A DNA stretch of 10,650 nt from an uncultured beta proteobacterium (GTDB taxonomy: Bacteria > Pseudomonadota > Gammaproteobacteria > Burkholderiales > Burkholderiaceae_C). The DNA lies in NCBI GenBank assembly GCA_903944555.1, contig CAJASG010000672.1:1-10650 (forward strand), read 5' to 3'. Of the stretch, positions 8,314-10,650 are shown piece after piece. The position numbers and the translations under genes are program-made. Numbering within the stretch: position 1 is the stretch's first letter; every line of letters begins with the position of its first letter. The notes beneath the pieces were generated by a model, which was not told the origin of the DNA, did not search any database, and worked only from the letters and a program-made list of their open reading frames with translations.

Positions 8314-8354
8314 AGAAACAAAAAGGCCCGACCGCATTCAAAAACAATCGGGCC
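8314..8354 (-). terminator. Rho-independent terminator-like hairpin between livK and livH
   Basis: Read on the minus strand, GGCCCGATTG (8354-8345) pairs with CGGTCGGGCC (8334-8325). This gives a 10-bp stem: seven Watson-Crick pairs, two G-T wobbles and a closing G-C, around a 10-base loop. TTTTTGTTT follows directly. It lies about 30 bp after the livK stop and about 30 bp before the livH ATG. Because livH has no evident promoter of its own in the remaining space, I infer partial termination that leaves livK transcript in excess over the membrane genes. Confidence 0.8.
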
Positions 8355-8382
8355 CTGAAACCGGCAGTACCGGCGGTAACTC

Positions 8383-9615
8383 TTATCCTGGACGCTTCAT
8401 CTGGCAGCTGGTTGGCGTGCTGGCTACGTAAGATTCATAGGTCTTGACAGGAGCCAAAGTCATGCCGGTGTTTTCAGGGCTGTAGGCAAACTTCTTGTCC
8501 GTCTTTTGCCAAACCGTGAGGAACAGGGGTTGCTGCAACTGGTGATCTGTCTTGCGCATTTCGACTTCACCGTTAAAGCTCTTGAATTTCATGCCTTCCA
8601 TGGCTGCCGCCACTTTGACCGGGTCGGTGGACTTGGCTTTGGCCATGGCTTCCCCCAACGCGCTGTACAAGGAAATGACGGAGCCCGTGTAAAAGTCATC
8701 GCTGAACTTGGTCTTGAACTCGCCCATCCACTTTTCCATCTGGCCACCCATGTTGTAGTGGCTGTATGCGACCTGGTAAACACGTCCCGCTGCATTGGCG
8801 CCCAAAGCGGTGGGGGTGCCAGTTACGCCGGTGTAGTAGGTGTAGAAATTGCCGGTGTAGCCGTTTTCGTTAGCCGCCTTGATCAGCAACGAGAGGTCAG
8901 ACCCCCAGTTACCGGTAATCACCGTATCAGCACCAGAGGCCTTGATTTTGGCGATGTAAGGGGAGAAATCACGTACTTGCGCCAAAGGGTGCAAATCTTC
9001 GCCAACGACCTGAACGTCAGAGCGCTTGCGGCCCAACATCTCTTTGGCATATTTCGCGACTTGCTGGCCGTGGGAGTAATTCTGGTTGATCAGGTAGACC
9101 TTCTTGATGTCCTTTTTGTCGGTCATGAAGGTCGTCAGTGCTTCCATTTTCATGGAGGTGTCTGCATCGAAGCGGAAGTGCCAGTAGCTGCATTTGCTGT
9201 TGGTCAGATCTGGGTCCACTGCGGCGTAGTTCAGGAAGATGATTTCCTTGCCTGGATTACGTTCGTTGTGCTTGTTCACAGCATCCACCAAAGCGCCGGC
9301 CACGGAGGAACCATTGCCCTGCGCAATGTAGCGCACACCTTGGTCAATGGCGGATTTGAGGGCGTTCAGGCTCTCCGTAGGGCTGAGCTTGTTGTCCATA
9401 CCCACAACTTCGAACTTAACGCCCGCAGGGTTGCTTTGGCTGAATTTTTCAGCGAAAAACTGGAAGCTCTTGAGCTGATTGGAACCCACGGGGCCCATCA
9501 AACCGGTCAGGGGATCGATCCATCCAATTTTGACCGTCTCACCCTTTTGGGCCATGGCGGATTGGGCGCACAAAACAACAGCAGCGGCAGCAACCAACTT
9601 CAATACAGATTTCAT
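8383..9615 (-). CDS. livK: Periplasmic substrate-binding protein of the Liv-type ABC importer (LivK-like)
   Basis: This 410-residue solute receptor captures the ligand in the periplasm and delivers it to LivHM. A Sec signal peptide is clear: MKSVLK, a hydrophobic core (about 7-16), and an AMA site with predicted cleavage after Ala22. Cys16 does not sit in a lipobox. The mature part starts VKIGWIDPLTGLMGPVG (28-44), the usual opening of the type I HAAT fold. It continues with QGNGSSVAGALVDAV (99-113), FLNYAAVDPDLTNSKC (127-142) and YLINQNYSHGQQ (174-185). Two mature cysteines, Cys142 and Cys404, could form a disulfide. Length is slightly above the classical LIV-binding protein. The frame opens with TTG at 9618, but ATG 9615 is chosen because AGGAG (9623-9627) is 7 bases upstream of it. 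The ligand cannot be assigned; neighbouring CoA-ligase and beta-oxidation genes suggest a carboxylic acid. Confidence 0.93.
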   Translation of the reverse strand: MKSVLKLVAAAAVVLCAQSAMAQKGETVKIGWIDPLTGLMGPVGSNQLKSFQFFAEKFSQSNPAGVKFEVVGMDNKLSPTESLNALKSAIDQGVRYIAQGNGSSVAGALVDAVNKHNERNPGKEIIFLNYAAVDPDLTNSKCSYWHFRFDADTSMKMEALTTFMTDKKDIKKVYLINQNYSHGQQVAKYAKEMLGRKRSDVQVVGEDLHPLAQVRDFSPYIAKIKASGADTVITGNWGSDLSLLIKAANENGYTGNFYTYYTGVTGTPTALGANAAGRVYQVAYSHYNMGGQMEKWMGEFKTKFSDDFYTGSVISLYSALGEAMAKAKSTDPVKVAAAMEGMKFKSFNGEVEMRKTDHQLQQPLFLTVWQKTDKKFAYSPENTGMTLAPVKTYESYVASTPTSCQMKRPG

Positions 9616-9726
9616 CAACTATCTCCTAAAAATTATTAGACTAGCGGAGCGTACAAGTATTTGCACGACTCCACCCAAGGGTTTCCCCCATTCCATATCA
9701 CCAAGGTGACTACGGAAGGGGTGCAA
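9616..9726. other. Intergenic region upstream of livK
   Basis: These 111 bp separate the ligase stop (TAA, 9729-9727) from the livK ATG. They hold the livK ribosome-binding site (AGGAG, 9623-9627 on the minus strand) and the inverted repeat described separately. An AT-rich stretch (TCTAATAATTTTT on the minus strand, about 9628-9640) resembles a -10 region, but I see no matching -35. A livK promoter is likely because of the gap but is not proven. Confidence 0.5.
9687..9721. repeat. Imperfect inverted repeat after the ligase gene
   Basis: The centre, TCACCAAGGTGA (9698-9709), is a perfect 12-bp palindrome. Outside it, TTCC (9691-9694) pairs with GGAA (9714-9717) and CCC (9687-9689) with GGG (9719-9721), across small internal mismatches. 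No T-run follows on the minus strand, so it is not a standard intrinsic terminator. It could be an operator for the livK promoter or a transcript-end structure of the ligase gene. The function is unknown. Confidence 0.4.
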
Positions 9727-10650
9727 TTACGCGGTGGGCAATTTGTAATCTCGCAGCAATTCACGCAGCTTGGTTTTCTGCATCTTGCCGGTACCACCCA
9801 AAGGAATTGCATCCACAAACACCACGTCATCCGGGATTTGCCATTTGGCAGTCTTGCCCTCGTAAAAGGCGATGAGCTCGTCGCGCGTCACCTCTGCGCC
9901 GGGCTTCTTCATCACCGCAATGATGGGGCGTTCATCCCACTTGGGGTGCTTCATGCCAATGCAGGCTGCCATGGCAACGGCCGGATGGGCCATGGCGATG
10001 TTTTCCACATCAATGGAGCTGATCCACTCGCCACCGGACTTGATGACATCTTTGCTGCGGTCGGTAATCTGCATGTAGCCATCAGCATCGATGGTGGCCA
10101 CGTCGCCGGTCGGAAACCAACCATCCACCAAAGGCGAACCGCCCTCCCCCTTGAAGTAGTCGCTGATGATCCAAGGCCCCTTGACCAGTAAGTCGCCATA
10201 CGCCTTGCCATCCCAAGGCAGCTCACGGCCTTCGTCGTCCACAATCTTCATGTCCACGCCAAATACGCCGCGCCCTTGCTTGAGGCGGACCTTCATCTTC
10301 TCTTCAGGCGTCATTGGCAGGTGTTTATTCTTGAGCGTGCAGACCGTCCCGAGTGGGGACATCTCGGTCATACCCCAAGCGTGCAGCACTTCCACGCCAT
10401 AGACATCGTTGAATGCCGTGATCATGGCCGGCGGACAGGCGGAGCCGCCAATCACCGTGCGTTTAAGCGTGGAAAACCGCAAATCGCCCGCCTGCATGTG
10501 GCCCAGCATCATTTGCCACACGGTAGGAACACCGGCTGCAAACGTGACGCGTTCGTTCTCGATCAGCTCAAATATCGACTTACCGTCCATTGCTGGGCCG
10601 GGAAACACCAGCTTCGCGCCAGTCATGGCCGCTGAATACGGCAAGCCCCA
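9727..10650 (-). CDS. AMP-forming acyl-CoA synthetase / fatty-acid-CoA ligase (partial, N-terminus beyond window)
   Basis: The enzyme activates a carboxylic acid with ATP to an acyl-adenylate and then an acyl-CoA, feeding beta-oxidation. Only the C-terminal 307 residues are present; the frame runs unbroken to the window edge. Numbered from the edge, the core motifs are GGSACPP (68-74), AWGMTEMSP (91-99, the A5 motif), [12 protein letters not shown] (177-188, with the ribose-binding Asp183), and [17 protein letters not shown] (195-211, hinge and A8). The C-terminal catalytic lysine is Lys289 in [12 protein letters not shown] at 10644 is internal, because WG precedes it in frame and aligns with the usual WGLPYSA. 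The overall style (medium/long-chain ligase, AlkK/DmdB-like) suggests an aliphatic or aryl-alkyl acid. It is followed by the transporter after 111 bp in the same direction. The exact substrate is not determinable. Confidence 0.94.
   Translation of the reverse strand, partial: WGLPYSAAMTGAKLVFPGPAMDGKSIFELIENERVTFAAGVPTVWQMMLGHMQAGDLRFSTLKRTVIGGSACPPAMITAFNDVYGVEVLHAWGMTEMSPLGTVCTLKNKHLPMTPEEKMKVRLKQGRGVFGVDMKIVDDEGRELPWDGKAYGDLLVKGPWIISDYFKGEGGSPLVDGWFPTGDVATIDADGYMQITDRSKDVIKSGGEWISSIDVENIAMAHPAVAMAACIGMKHPKWDERPIIAVMKKPGAEVTRDELIAFYEGKTAKWQIPDDVVFVDAIPLGGTGKMQKTKLRELLRDYKLPTA

Noticed and set aside
9616..9618. TTG as the livK start, one codon before the ATG.
   Set aside because: The Shine-Dalgarno spacing is only 4 bases for TTG against 7 for the ATG at 9615.
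8506..9639. A 377-codon plus-strand frame opposite livK.
   Set aside because: LivK has a proper signal peptide, ribosome-binding site and full-length family match. The opposite frame has no recognisable domain.
10642..10644. TTG as the start of the acyl-CoA synthetase.
   Set aside because: The frame continues upstream to the window edge with WG, matching the conserved WGLPYSA segment deep inside the family. The gene is therefore truncated by the window, not short.
1..10650. A DMSP demethylation-type pathway (DmdB-like ligase plus DmdC-like dehydrogenase).
   Set aside because: Both proteins belong to wide families used for general fatty or aryl acid oxidation. No dmdA or dmdD-type gene is present, and the bifunctional hydratase/dehydrogenase and thiolase point to ordinary beta-oxidation.

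Overview
The window reads as an ordinary chromosomal catabolic locus of a betaproteobacterium, most likely a Burkholderiales/Comamonadaceae-type organism. That placement is inferred from protein style and gene order, not from any marker gene. All eight genes lie on the minus strand, so transcription runs from high to low coordinates. Both end genes are cut by the window edges. No RNA gene, mobile element, CRISPR array or phage feature was seen.

In the order of transcription, the window opens with the C-terminal part of an AMP-forming acyl-CoA synthetase (9727-10650). After a gap of about 110 bp comes a five-gene high-affinity ABC importer of the branched-chain amino acid (Liv/HAAT) type: periplasmic binding protein livK (8383-9615), permeases livH (7263-8297) and livM (5986-7257), and ATPases livG (5195-5989) and livF (4498-5193). 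A rho-independent terminator-like hairpin sits between livK and livH. The livH-livM-livG-livF genes are tightly packed: a 5-bp gap, a 4-bp overlap and a 1-bp gap, with GTG starts for livG and livF.

A 118-bp intergenic region (4380-4497) then separates the importer from a beta-oxidation operon. It holds a near-perfect 14-bp palindrome of TetR-operator style next to a TACAAT -10-like hexamer. The operon encodes a bifunctional enoyl-CoA hydratase/3-hydroxyacyl-CoA dehydrogenase (2280-4379), an acetyl-CoA acyltransferase (1083-2258) and the N-terminal 358 residues of a large DmdC-like acyl-CoA dehydrogenase (1-1075).

Together the genes cover import, CoA activation and all four steps of beta-oxidation. 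I infer that the Liv-type transporter more probably carries a carboxylic acid (fatty, aryl-alkyl or similar) that is activated and oxidised here than a branched-chain amino acid, but the sequence does not reveal the substrate. The points most worth a second look are: an apparently asymmetric LivFG ATPase pair (Walker A Lys replaced by Arg in LivF, non-canonical signature in LivG); the putative TetR operator over the beta-oxidation start site; the livK/livH hairpin; a longer two-cysteine loop in LivH; and a membrane-spanning C-terminal extension in LivM. I found no clearly novel system.
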